Source: Saliterribacillus persicus (lineage in GTDB: Bacteria; Bacillota; Bacilli; Bacillales; Amphibacillaceae). Taken from it: a stretch of DNA of 64,000 nucleotides. Location: contig NZ_QPJJ01000011.1 in the NCBI RefSeq assembly GCF_003337485.1, forward strand, positions 1-64,000, written 5' to 3'. The position numbers and the translations under genes were made by a program. Shown here one piece after another: positions 17,973 to 25,984 of the stretch (position 1 is the first letter of the stretch; each line of letters starts with the position of its first letter). A model generated the notes under the pieces. That model was not told the origin of the DNA, did not search any database, and saw nothing but the letters and a program-made list of their open reading frames with translations.

Positions 17973-18491
17973 TTGTTAAAAAAATTTTTACCAAATGAAC
18001 ATGTTGAAAGAATATTAGATATATCTCCAGAAGAATTAAAGAAAAAAGGAATTAAGGGAGTCATTACTGACTTAGATAATACACTAGTAGCATGGGATGT
18101 TGTCGATGCAACTCCTGAGGTAATCGCATGGTTTCAGTTAATGAAAGAACATGATATTAAAGTTACTATTATATCTAACAATGACAAAGAGAGAGTGAGT
18201 ATCTTTTCTGAGCCACTAGATACTCCATTTGTCTATGCTGCGAGAAAGCCTTTATGGAAAGCATTCAAAAAGGCATCGTCTCAAATGGGCTTAAAAAAAG
18301 AAGAAGTAGTAGTCGTCGGTGATCAAATTCTAACTGACGTATTAGGTGGCAATATGGCAGGACTACGTACTATTTTAGTGGTACCTATTGTACACACAGA
18401 TGGAAAATGGACTAGAATAAATCGACTAATCGAACGTAGAATATTACGCTTTATGCGTCGTAAGGGTATGATAAATTGGGAGGAAAAATAA
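17973..18491 (+). CDS. yqeG: HAD family (IIIA) phosphatase YqeG
   Basis: The 172-residue HAD-superfamily phosphatase has the nucleophile motif DLDNT at residues 33-37, the Ser/Thr motif TIISNN at about 70, and VVVVGDQILTDVLGGN at about 112 for the acidic metal site. The physiological substrate is unknown. The start is TTG at 17973 with GAGGTGG upstream. It is the first gene of a tight operon and overlaps yqeH by one base (TAATG). Confidence 0.92.
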   Translation: MLKKFLPNEHVERILDISPEELKKKGIKGVITDLDNTLVAWDVVDATPEVIAWFQLMKEHDIKVTIISNNDKERVSIFSEPLDTPFVYAARKPLWKAFKKASSQMGLKKEEVVVVGDQILTDVLGGNMAGLRTILVVPIVHTDGKWTRINRLIERRILRFMRRKGMINWEEK

Positions 18492-19591
18492 TGGATGAAT
18501 TAGTTTGTGAGGGTTGTGGAGTACAACTTCAAACAGAAGATAAAAAAGCTGCCGGTTACACACCAGCTTCAGCGTTAGAACAAGAACATGTTATCTGCCA
18601 ACGGTGCTTTAGGTTGAAACATTATAATGAAGTTCAAGATGTGGATTATGATGATGACGATTATTTAAGAATGATTCAACAAATTAGAAATACAAATAGT
18701 TTGGTAATCAAAATCGTAGATATATTTGATTTTGATGGTAGCTTCATTTCAAGTTTACACCGCTTAGTTGGGAATAACCCCATATTACTAATTGGGAATA
18801 AAGTTGATCTCCTTCCAAAATCAACTAACAAGAATAAAGTTATCAATTGGATTAAAAAAAGTGCAAGCGATTATGGCTTAAAAGTACAAGATGTATTTTT
18901 AGTATCTGCTGAAGCAGGGGTTGGATTTGAAGAGGTAGAAAAAACAATAGAAGCAATGAGAGATAATAGAGATGTCTATGTAGTAGGCTGTACCAATGTT
19001 GGAAAATCAACTTTTATTAATCGCTTAATAGACCGTACAAGTGGAGTGAAAGATGCGATTACAACGTCCTATTTCCCGGGAACGACTTTGGGTTTTATTC
19101 AAATTCCTTTAGATGAAAGTAATTTTTTATATGATACCCCAGGTGTTGTAAACCGATCACAAATCGTCCATTATATGTCAGAAAAAGATTTGAAATACAT
19201 TACACCTAAAAAAGAGATAAAACCAAGAGTCTATCAATTAAATGCTAAACAAACTCTATTCATGGGAGGATTAGCACGTTTTGATTATGAAAAAGGCGAG
19301 AAGCAATCCTTTGTATGTTATTTTTCTAATCAATTGATGATTCATCGAACTAAATTAGAGCAAGCGGATGAATTTTACAAAAAACACAATGGTTCCTTAT
19401 TACAACCACCAGACGAAAAAACGATAGAATTACTACCTGAACTTGTCAAACAAACAATGAAGCTTCCTAATCGAAAAACGGATATTGTTTTTGCTGGTTT
19501 AGGTTGGATTACAGTTCCCCAAGGAGGAATAACTGTAAGTTTCTATATACCTAGAGGAGTTCATATCTCGATTAGAGATGCTCTCATTTAA
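18491..19591 (+). CDS. yqeH: ribosome biogenesis GTPase YqeH
   Basis: The 366-residue circularly permuted GTPase helps assemble the 30S subunit. An N-terminal zinc finger (C6, C9, C36, C39) precedes the permuted G motifs: GNKVDL (G4) comes first, then GCTNVGKST (G1), TTSYFPGTT (G2) and DTPG (G3). The C-terminal domain is RNA-binding. ATG 18491 is set by GGAGG at 18480-18484 and gives the same length as the B. subtilis protein. Confidence 0.96.
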   Translation: MDELVCEGCGVQLQTEDKKAAGYTPASALEQEHVICQRCFRLKHYNEVQDVDYDDDDYLRMIQQIRNTNSLVIKIVDIFDFDGSFISSLHRLVGNNPILLIGNKVDLLPKSTNKNKVINWIKKSASDYGLKVQDVFLVSAEAGVGFEEVEKTIEAMRDNRDVYVVGCTNVGKSTFINRLIDRTSGVKDAITTSYFPGTTLGFIQIPLDESNFLYDTPGVVNRSQIVHYMSEKDLKYITPKKEIKPRVYQLNAKQTLFMGGLARFDYEKGEKQSFVCYFSNQLMIHRTKLEQADEFYKKHNGSLLQPPDEKTIELLPELVKQTMKLPNRKTDIVFAGLGWITVPQGGITVSFYIPRGVHISIRDALI

Positions 19592-19628
19592 ATATAAAAA
19601 TAATCACAATAAAGAGAGGGGAACAAAA

Positions 19629-20471
19629 ATGTCATTATCTCTAGGTTTAATCGGGAACCCAATTGGTCATTCATTGTCTCCATGGATTCATACAAATTTT
19701 TTAGAGAAAGCTAATATTAATGGGAATTATCGGTTATATGAAGGAGATATCAACAAGTTACCTGATATTTTGAAGAAGCTGCGACAAAACAATATAGCGG
19801 GTTTTAATGTGACTGTTCCATATAAACAGACCATACTGCCATATATAGATGATATTGATAAGGACGCAAGGGTTCTAGGAGCTGTGAATACGGTATTAAA
19901 TGATAACGGCCGTTGGGTTGGTTATAATACAGATGGACAAGGGTACGTCAGATCAGTTATAACTGCCAATCCAAGTATTTTAAATAAGGATACGAAGATA
20001 TTAATGTTAGGTGCTGGCGGTGCTGCAAGAGGAATTTATAGAGCACTGGTTAATCAGGATGTTAATAGGATAGATATAGCGAATCGATCTGAGGAAAAAG
20101 CAATAGACTTATTGCATTTAAATAATAGAGAAGTGAAATCTGACTTTATTGACTTTGGCACAGCTGAGGAAAATTTAGGGGATTATGATTTCATTGTACA
20201 AACGACGTCGGTTGGAATGAAACCAAAACAAGACAACCAAATCATAAAATTAGATCATTTAAAGAAAAATGCTTTGGTGAGTGATATTGTATATCAACCA
20301 ATTACGACACAACTATTAAAAGATGCAAAATTCAGAGGAGCTAATATTCATCATGGTCATGCAATGCTTCTTTATCAAGCTCAACTTGCTTTTGAAATTT
20401 GGACTGGTGAAAAACTGAATGTAGAGAATATGTTACAACCATTAGAACAGAAACTTAGAGGTGAAAATTAA
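19629..20471 (+). CDS. aroE: shikimate dehydrogenase
   Basis: The 280-residue NADP-dependent enzyme converts 3-dehydroshikimate to shikimate in aromatic amino acid synthesis. Marks are NPIGHSLSPWIHTNF (substrate serines), FNVTVPYK with the catalytic lysine (about 65), and the nucleotide-binding GAGGAARGIY (about 130). ATG 19629 has AAGAGAGGGGA upstream; an earlier in-frame ATG at 19578 overlaps yqeH. Its position between yqeH and yhbY is conserved in Bacillaceae. Confidence 0.96.
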   Translation: MSLSLGLIGNPIGHSLSPWIHTNFLEKANINGNYRLYEGDINKLPDILKKLRQNNIAGFNVTVPYKQTILPYIDDIDKDARVLGAVNTVLNDNGRWVGYNTDGQGYVRSVITANPSILNKDTKILMLGAGGAARGIYRALVNQDVNRIDIANRSEEKAIDLLHLNNREVKSDFIDFGTAEENLGDYDFIVQTTSVGMKPKQDNQIIKLDHLKKNALVSDIVYQPITTQLLKDAKFRGANIHHGHAMLLYQAQLAFEIWTGEKLNVENMLQPLEQKLRGEN

Positions 20472-20761
20472 TGTTAACTGGAAAGCAAAAAAGATTTTTA
20501 AGAGCTAAAGCCCATCATTTATCTCCAATTTTTCAAGTTGGTAAAGATGGTGTGAATGATAATATGGTTAAACAGATCGGTGAGGCATTAGAAAAAAGAG
20601 AATTAATTAAAATATCTGTCCTTCAAAATTGTATGGAAGATAAGGATATTGTCGCAGAACAAATTGTTGAGCAAACAAATGCTTTTCTTGTCCAAGTTAT
20701 AGGGAGCACGATCGTAATTTATAAAGAGTCTGAAGAAAATAAACAAATAAAGTTACCTTAA
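20471..20761 (+). CDS. yhbY: YhbY family RNA-binding protein (CRM domain)
   Basis: The 96-residue protein is a single CRM domain with KRFLRAKAHHLSPIFQVGKDGVND at the front, containing the conserved GxxG loop, and IGSTIVIYKESEE at the end. It associates with pre-50S particles and is part of ribosome assembly. Its ATG overlaps the aroE stop (TAATG). Confidence 0.94.
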   Translation: MLTGKQKRFLRAKAHHLSPIFQVGKDGVNDNMVKQIGEALEKRELIKISVLQNCMEDKDIVAEQIVEQTNAFLVQVIGSTIVIYKESEENKQIKLP

Positions 20762-20789
20762 TTCTTGAAGAGTAAAAGCAGGTGATCTT

Positions 20790-21356
20790 ATGAGCAAAAA
20801 GGTAGGAATTTTAGGTGGAACATTCGACCCGCCTCATATCGGCCATTTACTAATGGCCGAAGAGGTATATCAAGCATTAGAACTTGATGAAATATGGTTC
20901 ATTCCATCTAATGTACCTCCGCATAAAAGCAATGCTAAAACGTCGGTGGATAACCGGGTGGAAATGTTAGAAATTGCAATAGCCAATAATCGTCATTTTA
21001 AAATAGAGACAATAGAAACGGAACGTTCTGGTAAGTCGTATACGTTGGATACGATTGTTGCTTTAAAAGAACGTTATAAAGATTATTCCTTCTATTTTAT
21101 TATTGGAGCTGATATGGTTGAATATTTGCCAAACTGGTATCATATTGATGAATTAGTCAACCTATTAACTTTTGTTGGTGTAAAACGACCTGGTTTTAAT
21201 TTAACTACGACATATCCTGTTAAAGAGGTAGAAATTCCAATCATGGAGATATCCTCTACGATGCTTAGAGATAGAATATCTAATAACAAATCCATACGTT
21301 ACTTAACCCCGGATTCGGTGCATCGTTATATAAAGGAGAATCATTTATATGAATAA
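20790..21356 (+). CDS. nadD: nicotinate-nucleotide adenylyltransferase
   Basis: The 188-residue nucleotidyltransferase makes deamido-NAD from nicotinate mononucleotide and ATP. GGTFDPPHIGH at the N-terminus holds the HxGH motif, and EISSTMLRDR near residue 151 is the ISSTxxR motif. It overlaps yqeK by 8 bases and has GGTGATC before the ATG. Confidence 0.97.
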   Translation: MSKKVGILGGTFDPPHIGHLLMAEEVYQALELDEIWFIPSNVPPHKSNAKTSVDNRVEMLEIAIANNRHFKIETIETERSGKSYTLDTIVALKERYKDYSFYFIIGADMVEYLPNWYHIDELVNLLTFVGVKRPGFNLTTTYPVKEVEIPIMEISSTMLRDRISNNKSIRYLTPDSVHRYIKENHLYE

Positions 21357-21933
21357 AGACAAGGCACTTAAAATTGTGAAAGAACAATTGACACTAGAGC
21401 GTTATGACCATACAAAACGTGTACTAGAAACGGCACTTTCTTTAAATCAACAATTGGGACTTGAAAATTCACAGATAGAACTAGCAGCAATATTTCATGA
21501 TTATGCAAAATATCGTGATAAAAACGAGTTGAAAAAGATGATAATTGATAACGAATTACCTACTGATTTATTGGAACACCATTCTGAACTGTGGCATGGT
21601 CCTGCTGGAGCGCTGCTCGTATCAAAAGAAGTTTGCATCAAAGACCAAGAGGTATTGAGTGCTATTCGATGGCATACCACAGGTACTAGAAATATGAGTG
21701 AATTAGAAAAGCTAATTTTTATTGCTGACTATATAGAACCATATAGAAATTTTAGCGGGGTAGAAGAAGTACGTGGCGCAGCAAGGGTTGATATCGATCG
21801 CGCTTGCTGGTTAGCTGCAAGAAACACAATAGAATTTTTGTTAAGTAAACAGCAAATGATTTATCCTGATACATTGCACTTATATAATGAAGGTGTGAAG
21901 AGAGAACAAGGGAGGCAATTGAATGCAAAATAA
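21349..21933 (+). CDS. yqeK: HD-domain bis(5'-nucleosyl)-tetraphosphatase YqeK
   Basis: The 194-residue HD hydrolase has RYDHTKRVL, FHDYAKYRD (the HD pair, about residues 49-50), EHHSELWHGPAGA and FIADYIEPYR. Bacterial YqeK proteins cleave Ap4A symmetrically to two ADP. It overlaps both nadD and rsfS, so the three are probably translationally coupled. Confidence 0.93.
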   Translation: MNKDKALKIVKEQLTLERYDHTKRVLETALSLNQQLGLENSQIELAAIFHDYAKYRDKNELKKMIIDNELPTDLLEHHSELWHGPAGALLVSKEVCIKDQEVLSAIRWHTTGTRNMSELEKLIFIADYIEPYRNFSGVEEVRGAARVDIDRACWLAARNTIEFLLSKQQMIYPDTLHLYNEGVKREQGRQLNAK

Positions 21934-22267
21934 AAAGATATTAGATATGGTAACAAAAGCATGTGACGATAAAAGAGCAGAGGGCATTGTTATTTTAGAT
22001 ATGAAAGATGTATCTTTAATTGCAGACCATTTTGTTATATGCGAAGGAACGAATGAACGACAAGTCCAAGCAATCGCTCGTGAAGTAAAAGACGTGGCAG
22101 AAGAGAATGGCTTTCATGTTAAACGGATGGAAGGATTTGACCAAGCAAGATGGGTGTTAGTAGATCTTGGGGATATTATTTGTCATGTATTTCATAGGGA
22201 AGAGAGACATTACTATAATTTAGAAAGGCTATGGGGAGATGCACCACAAAAAGAAGTAAATTTATAA
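21923..22267 (+). CDS. rsfS: ribosome silencing factor RsfS
   Basis: The 114-residue protein of the Iojap/RsfS family binds L14 and blocks subunit joining in starvation. Typical parts are ADHFVICEGTNERQVQAIA, EGFDQARWVLVDLGDIICHVFH and HYYNLERLWGDA. It overlaps yqeK by 11 bases, with GGGAGGC before the ATG. Confidence 0.96.
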   Translation: MQNKKILDMVTKACDDKRAEGIVILDMKDVSLIADHFVICEGTNERQVQAIAREVKDVAEENGFHVKRMEGFDQARWVLVDLGDIICHVFHREERHYYNLERLWGDAPQKEVNL

Positions 22268-22279
22268 TAGAGGTGAACC

Positions 22280-23032
22280 ATGTCTTATTCTAAACTAGCT
22301 TATGTCTATGATTTATTAATGGAAGATGCCCCGTATGATGAGTGGGAGTCGTTTTTGGAAACGATTTTAACACAAGAAAAGACAAGTCCCAAAAGGGTAT
22401 TAGACCTTGGTTGTGGTACGGGAGAAATGACCTTAAGGCTCGCTAATAAATATCCGCAGGTTATAGGAATCGATAATTCAGATGATATGCTTTCCTATGC
22501 TCAAATGCGTAGCAATAGAGATGAGCTACAAAATGTAACATTTTTAAATCAAGATATTAGAAATCTAAATGGGATAGAAAACCAAGATCTTGTTTTAAGT
22601 GTATTTGATGTAATCAATTATATTACATCTAAAAATGATCTTTTAGACGTATTTCAAGGCGTATTTAAAAGTTTAAATAAAAATGGACTTTTTATCTTTG
22701 ATGCACATCATATAGAACATTTTAACAAAAATATGGTAGGTCAAACCTTTGCTGAGATATATGATGATATATCTTATGTCTGGTTTTGTGAAGCAGGTGA
22801 AAAAGCAGGAGAGGTAATGCATGATTTAACCTTTTTTGTGCAACATGGGCAAATGTATGAAAGATTTGATGAACAGCATTTTCAACGAACTTTTACTGTT
22901 AATGAATACAGAAAGATATTAAATGAAGCTGGCTTTAAAAAAATTGATGTCTATGGAGATTTTAATCCTGAAGTGAAAAATGAGGCAAGTGAGCAATGGG
23001 ATCGCACCTTTTTTGTGTGTGAAAAAGAATAA
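22280..23032 (+). CDS. yqeM: class I SAM-dependent methyltransferase YqeM
   Basis: The 250-residue methyltransferase has the SAM-binding motif VLDLGCGTGEMTLRLA (about residues 39-54), VIGIDNSDDML with the ribose-binding acidic residue, and the second motif DLVLSVFDVINY. The substrate is unknown. It is the last gene of the yqeG-yqeM operon. No hairpin follows directly; the next terminator is at 23241. Confidence 0.9.
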   Translation: MSYSKLAYVYDLLMEDAPYDEWESFLETILTQEKTSPKRVLDLGCGTGEMTLRLANKYPQVIGIDNSDDMLSYAQMRSNRDELQNVTFLNQDIRNLNGIENQDLVLSVFDVINYITSKNDLLDVFQGVFKSLNKNGLFIFDAHHIEHFNKNMVGQTFAEIYDDISYVWFCEAGEKAGEVMHDLTFFVQHGQMYERFDEQHFQRTFTVNEYRKILNEAGFKKIDVYGDFNPEVKNEASEQWDRTFFVCEKE

Positions 23033-23100
23033 AAATTTGCTGAATTAAATTATCAAGTTTTTGAAAAGGCGACTTTGTAAATTCTTTTTTGAAAACCTGC

Positions 23101-23129
23101 TTGTTTTTCATCTTGAGGCATGCTATAGT
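23101..23129 (+). promoter_or_regulatory. sigma-A promoter with extended -10, before a non-coding unit
   Basis: TTGTTT (23101-23106), 17 bases, TATAGT (23124-23129) preceded by TGC. The expected start is at about 23136. No open frame lies between it and the terminator at 23241-23275. Confidence 0.6.
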
Positions 23130-23135
23130 AATCAA

Positions 23136-23277
23136 GCGATGAGCTATTTTGCGTAAGACGAAAAATTTGCCTAACGGCTAAACGTTGAATGTGGTCAACG
23201 GTTTTTCGCCGCAAAACGTACATGACACTTTATAAGTGTAAAAAGAGGCATTCCTCCCAAGGAGTGCCTCTTTTAAT
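23136..23277 (+). ncRNA. candidate structured small RNA with three-way junction
   Basis: About 140 bases between an extended -10 promoter and a strong terminator hold nested complementary arms. TTTTGCG (23147-23153) pairs with CGCAAAA (23210-23216), and CGAAAAA (23159-23165) with TTTTTCG (23202-23208). Inside sit two adjoining hairpins: TTTGCC/GGCTAAA (23166-23182, loop TAAC, one bulge) and CGTTGA/TCAACG (23183-23200, loop ATGTGG). A small hairpin ACACTT-tat-AAGTGT (23225-23239) follows. I do not recognise a known RNA class. No coding frame follows within 300 bases, so it looks like a free-standing RNA rather than a riboswitch. Expression is an inference. Confidence 0.5.
23241..23275 (+). terminator. 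intrinsic terminator of the candidate RNA
   Basis: AAAAGAGGCATTCCT and AGGAGTGCCTCTTTT form a near-perfect stem around CCCA with flanking A and T runs. It is the only terminator after the yqeG-yqeM operon and can also stop that transcript. Confidence 0.85.
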
Positions 23278-23281
23278 GTGT

Positions 23282-23583
23282 CATAATAAAAGAATAAATT
23301 AAAAAGGTAAGTACTTATTAACGAAGCTCGTTAATCCTCTAATTAATCATGATGTATTATTCTATAGTGAATAAGGAAAGAGTAAGGAATAGACTTAAAA
23401 AATAGTTATTTAAATAGTATTCCATTACATAAACAGTAGGGTTGCTTTAGTTGGTAATCAGTAATGTTTTCATTTAAATTTGTTATGCTAATAATGCATT
23501 CTATGATAAGGTAAGATACATGCTATAATAAATAATTTTAAAATAATTGTAAGTTATATGATGAAAGAAAGTAGGACAAATAC
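23282..23583. other. AT-rich intergenic region before the pseudouridine synthase gene
   Basis: No gene is seen. TGCTATAAT at 23521-23529 is a strong extended -10 element about 50 bases before the next gene, without a matching -35. A second possible promoter is TTGTTA (23480-23485), 16 bases, TATGAT (23502-23507). Confidence 0.45.
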
Positions 23584-24465
23584 ATGCCAAAAAATCAAAA
23601 AGATCAAAAGTTTCAAATCAAAGAATCAATTGAATTATTACCATTTCTTTTAAAGGTAATTGATAAAAGCAGAAATCATGTAAAAGGTATCCTTGGAAGA
23701 GGTCAGGTTTTGGTTAACCAAGAGACCGTAAAGCAATTTAATCGTTCCCTTAAAAAGGGTGACACTGTAACAATATTAAATAAAGCTATAGAAAAGCACG
23801 GAATGCGAGGCGTTTCTATTCTTCATGAAGACGATGATGTAATTGTTATTTATAAAAGTGCTGGACTACTTTCGATTGCTTCTGATAAAGAAAAGCAGTT
23901 AACGGCCTATCGTCAATTGTCCACCTACGTAAAAGATAATGAACCAGGTAGCAGAATTTTTGTTGTTCATCGATTAGATCGTGAAACATCTGGTGTCATG
24001 TTGTTTGCCAAGAATGAAAAAGCAAAACGTACGTTACAGGATGAATGGAGAGCGAATATAAAAAGTCGTGTCTACGTGGCAATGGTAGAAGGCACACTTA
24101 AAGATAGTGAAGGTACCGTAACTTCTTGGTTAAAAGAGACAAAAACACATCAAATGTATTCGAGTCAAGTTGAAAATGAAGGACAGAAGGCTATTACACA
24201 TTGGAAAGTATTAAGCACAAATGGGAAAGTAACGATGCTGCAAGTGAATTTAGAAACCGGAAGAAAAAATCAAATTAGAGTTCATATGAAAGACCTTGGG
24301 TGCCCAATTGTCGGGGACCGTAAGTATGGAGCAAAAACGAATGAGTTAAGAAGAGTTGGGTTACATGCCAAAGAATTAACGTTCAAGCATCCTAGAACCG
24401 GTAAAATTATTAGCTGTGAAGCTCCGGTTCCACCTTCATTTTTACAGGCAATTAAAAGTAAATAG
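23584..24465 (+). CDS. RluA family pseudouridine synthase
   Basis: The 293-residue protein has an N-terminal S4-like RNA-binding domain (about 10-60, RNHVKGILGRGQVLVNQE) and the catalytic domain with VHRLDRETSGVMLF (about residues 128-141), where the aspartate of HRLDRETSG is the nucleophile. GRKNQIRVHMKDLGCPIVGDRKYG (about 238-261) is also diagnostic. It isomerises uridine in rRNA or tRNA; the target base is not predictable. The ribosome binding site (AGTAGGA) is weak. It is not present at this point in B. subtilis and forms a pair with the next small gene. Confidence 0.92.
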   Translation: MPKNQKDQKFQIKESIELLPFLLKVIDKSRNHVKGILGRGQVLVNQETVKQFNRSLKKGDTVTILNKAIEKHGMRGVSILHEDDDVIVIYKSAGLLSIASDKEKQLTAYRQLSTYVKDNEPGSRIFVVHRLDRETSGVMLFAKNEKAKRTLQDEWRANIKSRVYVAMVEGTLKDSEGTVTSWLKETKTHQMYSSQVENEGQKAITHWKVLSTNGKVTMLQVNLETGRKNQIRVHMKDLGCPIVGDRKYGAKTNELRRVGLHAKELTFKHPRTGKIISCEAPVPPSFLQAIKSK

Positions 24466-24483
24466 GGTAGGTGAATGAAAAAT

Positions 24484-24714
24484 ATGTATCTTTCAATGAA
24501 GGAAACTGCTAATTACTTAGAAATGGACCAAAGTATTATACGAAAATTAGTACTTGAACAAAAAATACGGGCCATTTACGATGGCGAAGATTATCTTATA
24601 AATAAAGATCAATTTAATGACCACTTAAAGCAAATAGAACTTTATAAAGAAAGAATTCGCGAATATTTACAAGAACCGATTCCTGAGGACATTGATGTAA
24701 AAGATGAAGATTAA
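24484..24714 (+). CDS. small excisionase/MerR-type helix-turn-helix protein
   Basis: The 76-residue protein starts MYLSMKETANYLEMDQSIIRKLVLEQKIRAI, a winged helix-turn-helix of the excisionase (Xis/MerR) kind. VLEQKIRAIYDGEDYLINKDQFNDHL forms the wing and following helix, and an acidic tail (PEDIDVKDED) ends it. ATG 24484 is favoured because GGTAGGTGA lies 9 bases upstream; ATG 24475 is too close to that site. No integrase or phage gene is nearby, so it is probably a stand-alone DNA-binding protein, perhaps co-transcribed with the pseudouridine synthase 18 bases upstream. Confidence 0.75.
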   Translation: MYLSMKETANYLEMDQSIIRKLVLEQKIRAIYDGEDYLINKDQFNDHLKQIELYKERIREYLQEPIPEDIDVKDED

Positions 24715-24721
24715 AATTGTT

Positions 24722-24768
24722 GGGAAAGCGCGAAATCTACAAGAAGAAATCACATTATGCGCTTTCCC
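24722..24768. terminator. hairpin between convergent genes
   Basis: GGGAAAGCGC (24722-24731) and GCGCTTTCCC (24759-24768) are perfect 10-base arms with a 27-base loop. It sits between two convergent genes. There is no strong T-run, so termination is likely but not certain. Confidence 0.6.
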
Positions 24769-24777
24769 GGGCAATAA

Positions 24778-25737
24778 TTAATATCCCTTATCAAAGTTAA
24801 CTACATTTTTGCAGGGCTTTCCATTTTTAAGATAAGCTTTTAAATTAGGAATAAAAACATCATTTACAAGTCGTTCATCATAATGCTCTGTAGCTCCAGC
24901 TGTATGTGGTGCAATGATAACCTCTTCCATATCCCACAGTGAGCTTTTAGCTGGCAAGGGCTCTTGTTCAAATACGTCTAAACCTGCCCCAGCTATTTTT
25001 TTATCGCGAAGAGCATCTATTAAAGCATTCTCATCTACAATTTCACCTCTAGCAATATTAATTAAAAAGCTTGTAGTTTTCATTAAACTAAGCTCTTGTT
25101 TCCCAAATAATTGATAGGTTTCTTTTGTTAGAGGCAAAGTAATAACAACATAATCACATTTCGGTAATACATCGTGAAGGGAAGCTTGGGAAAACATTTC
25201 ATCCACATTACTTTCTTTTTTATTCGAATTTCTCACACCAATTACATGCATTTGAAAAGCTTTAGCAATTTTTGCTGTTTCTTTTCCTATCTCACCCATT
25301 CCAATAATTCCAATTGTTTTTTTATGTAATTCTAAGTGAATGTTTTCGTGGAACCATTTTTTTTGCGTTTGATTTCTCAGGTAACGATGTAGGTTTCGAG
25401 TTAAGGATAGCATCATTCCAAAGATAGTTTCTGAAATAGGGAAACCATGCACCCCTGAAGCTGTGGTCAGTTGAATTTGTTTCTCTGCGAATATATTAAC
25501 TGGATAACCATCAACACCTGCGCTCCAGCTTTGAATCCAGCGGAGATTATTTTCCTTTTGAGGTAAATAATTCACCATTTTATTCCGCCAGCCTGCAATT
25601 ATTTCCGCATCTACCATTTCTTTTTTCCATTCCTCTTTATCTTTACTTATAACGATCTCCCAATTAGGTATGATTTCTTTTATATTATTTAATAAATCAT
25701 CATTTATATTTTTTGATAACAATAATTTTCTGCTCAA
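24778..25737 (-). CDS. D-2-hydroxyacid dehydrogenase (NAD-dependent)
   Basis: The 319-residue oxidoreductase is of the D-isomer-specific 2-hydroxyacid dehydrogenase family. It has a Rossmann motif GIIGMGEIGKETA (about residues 142-154), NIARGEIVDENAL with the catalytic arginine, GLDVFEQEPLP with the glutamate, and APHTAGATEHYDER with the catalytic histidine. It interconverts a 2-hydroxy acid and a 2-keto acid; the substrate is not readable. The start is TTG 25737 with AGGAGGATG upstream. It stands alone on the minus strand. Confidence 0.93.
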   Translation of the reverse strand: MSRKLLLSKNINDDLLNNIKEIIPNWEIVISKDKEEWKKEMVDAEIIAGWRNKMVNYLPQKENNLRWIQSWSAGVDGYPVNIFAEKQIQLTTASGVHGFPISETIFGMMLSLTRNLHRYLRNQTQKKWFHENIHLELHKKTIGIIGMGEIGKETAKIAKAFQMHVIGVRNSNKKESNVDEMFSQASLHDVLPKCDYVVITLPLTKETYQLFGKQELSLMKTTSFLINIARGEIVDENALIDALRDKKIAGAGLDVFEQEPLPAKSSLWDMEEVIIAPHTAGATEHYDERLVNDVFIPNLKAYLKNGKPCKNVVNFDKGY

Positions 25738-25984
25738 TAGATTTCATCCTCCTAAGTTAAATTAGTTTTATCTTATCAAACAAATTATTCTTTCGCATGT
25801 AAGCGGTCTTGAATATGAGAGAAAAAGTGTAAAATAGCAATTAATAAGACTAAAGACCTGTAATTTGTTTAAAATTTAAACAGGTTTTTATAAAAAGATA
25901 ACTAAAGTGATTTTATACTACTATTTTTAGTGATTCTTCCGATATAGTTATAGTATAAATATAATAATATCGGGGGACTATTAA

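Noticed and set aside
23136-23277. Purine-type or other known riboswitch as identity of the three-way junction
   Set aside because: The conserved junction bases of purine riboswitches are not visible and no gene follows within reach.
24484-24714. Excisionase gene as evidence of a prophage or integrative element
   Set aside because: No integrase, phage gene, tRNA or direct repeat is seen around it; the fold is also used by ordinary regulators.
25855-25895. Palindromic GTTTAAAATTTAAAC with ACCTGT/ACAGGT arms before the chemoreceptor gene, as riboswitch or terminator
   Set aside because: Nearly pure A/T palindrome, expected by chance in such a spacer; no aptamer-like conserved parts.
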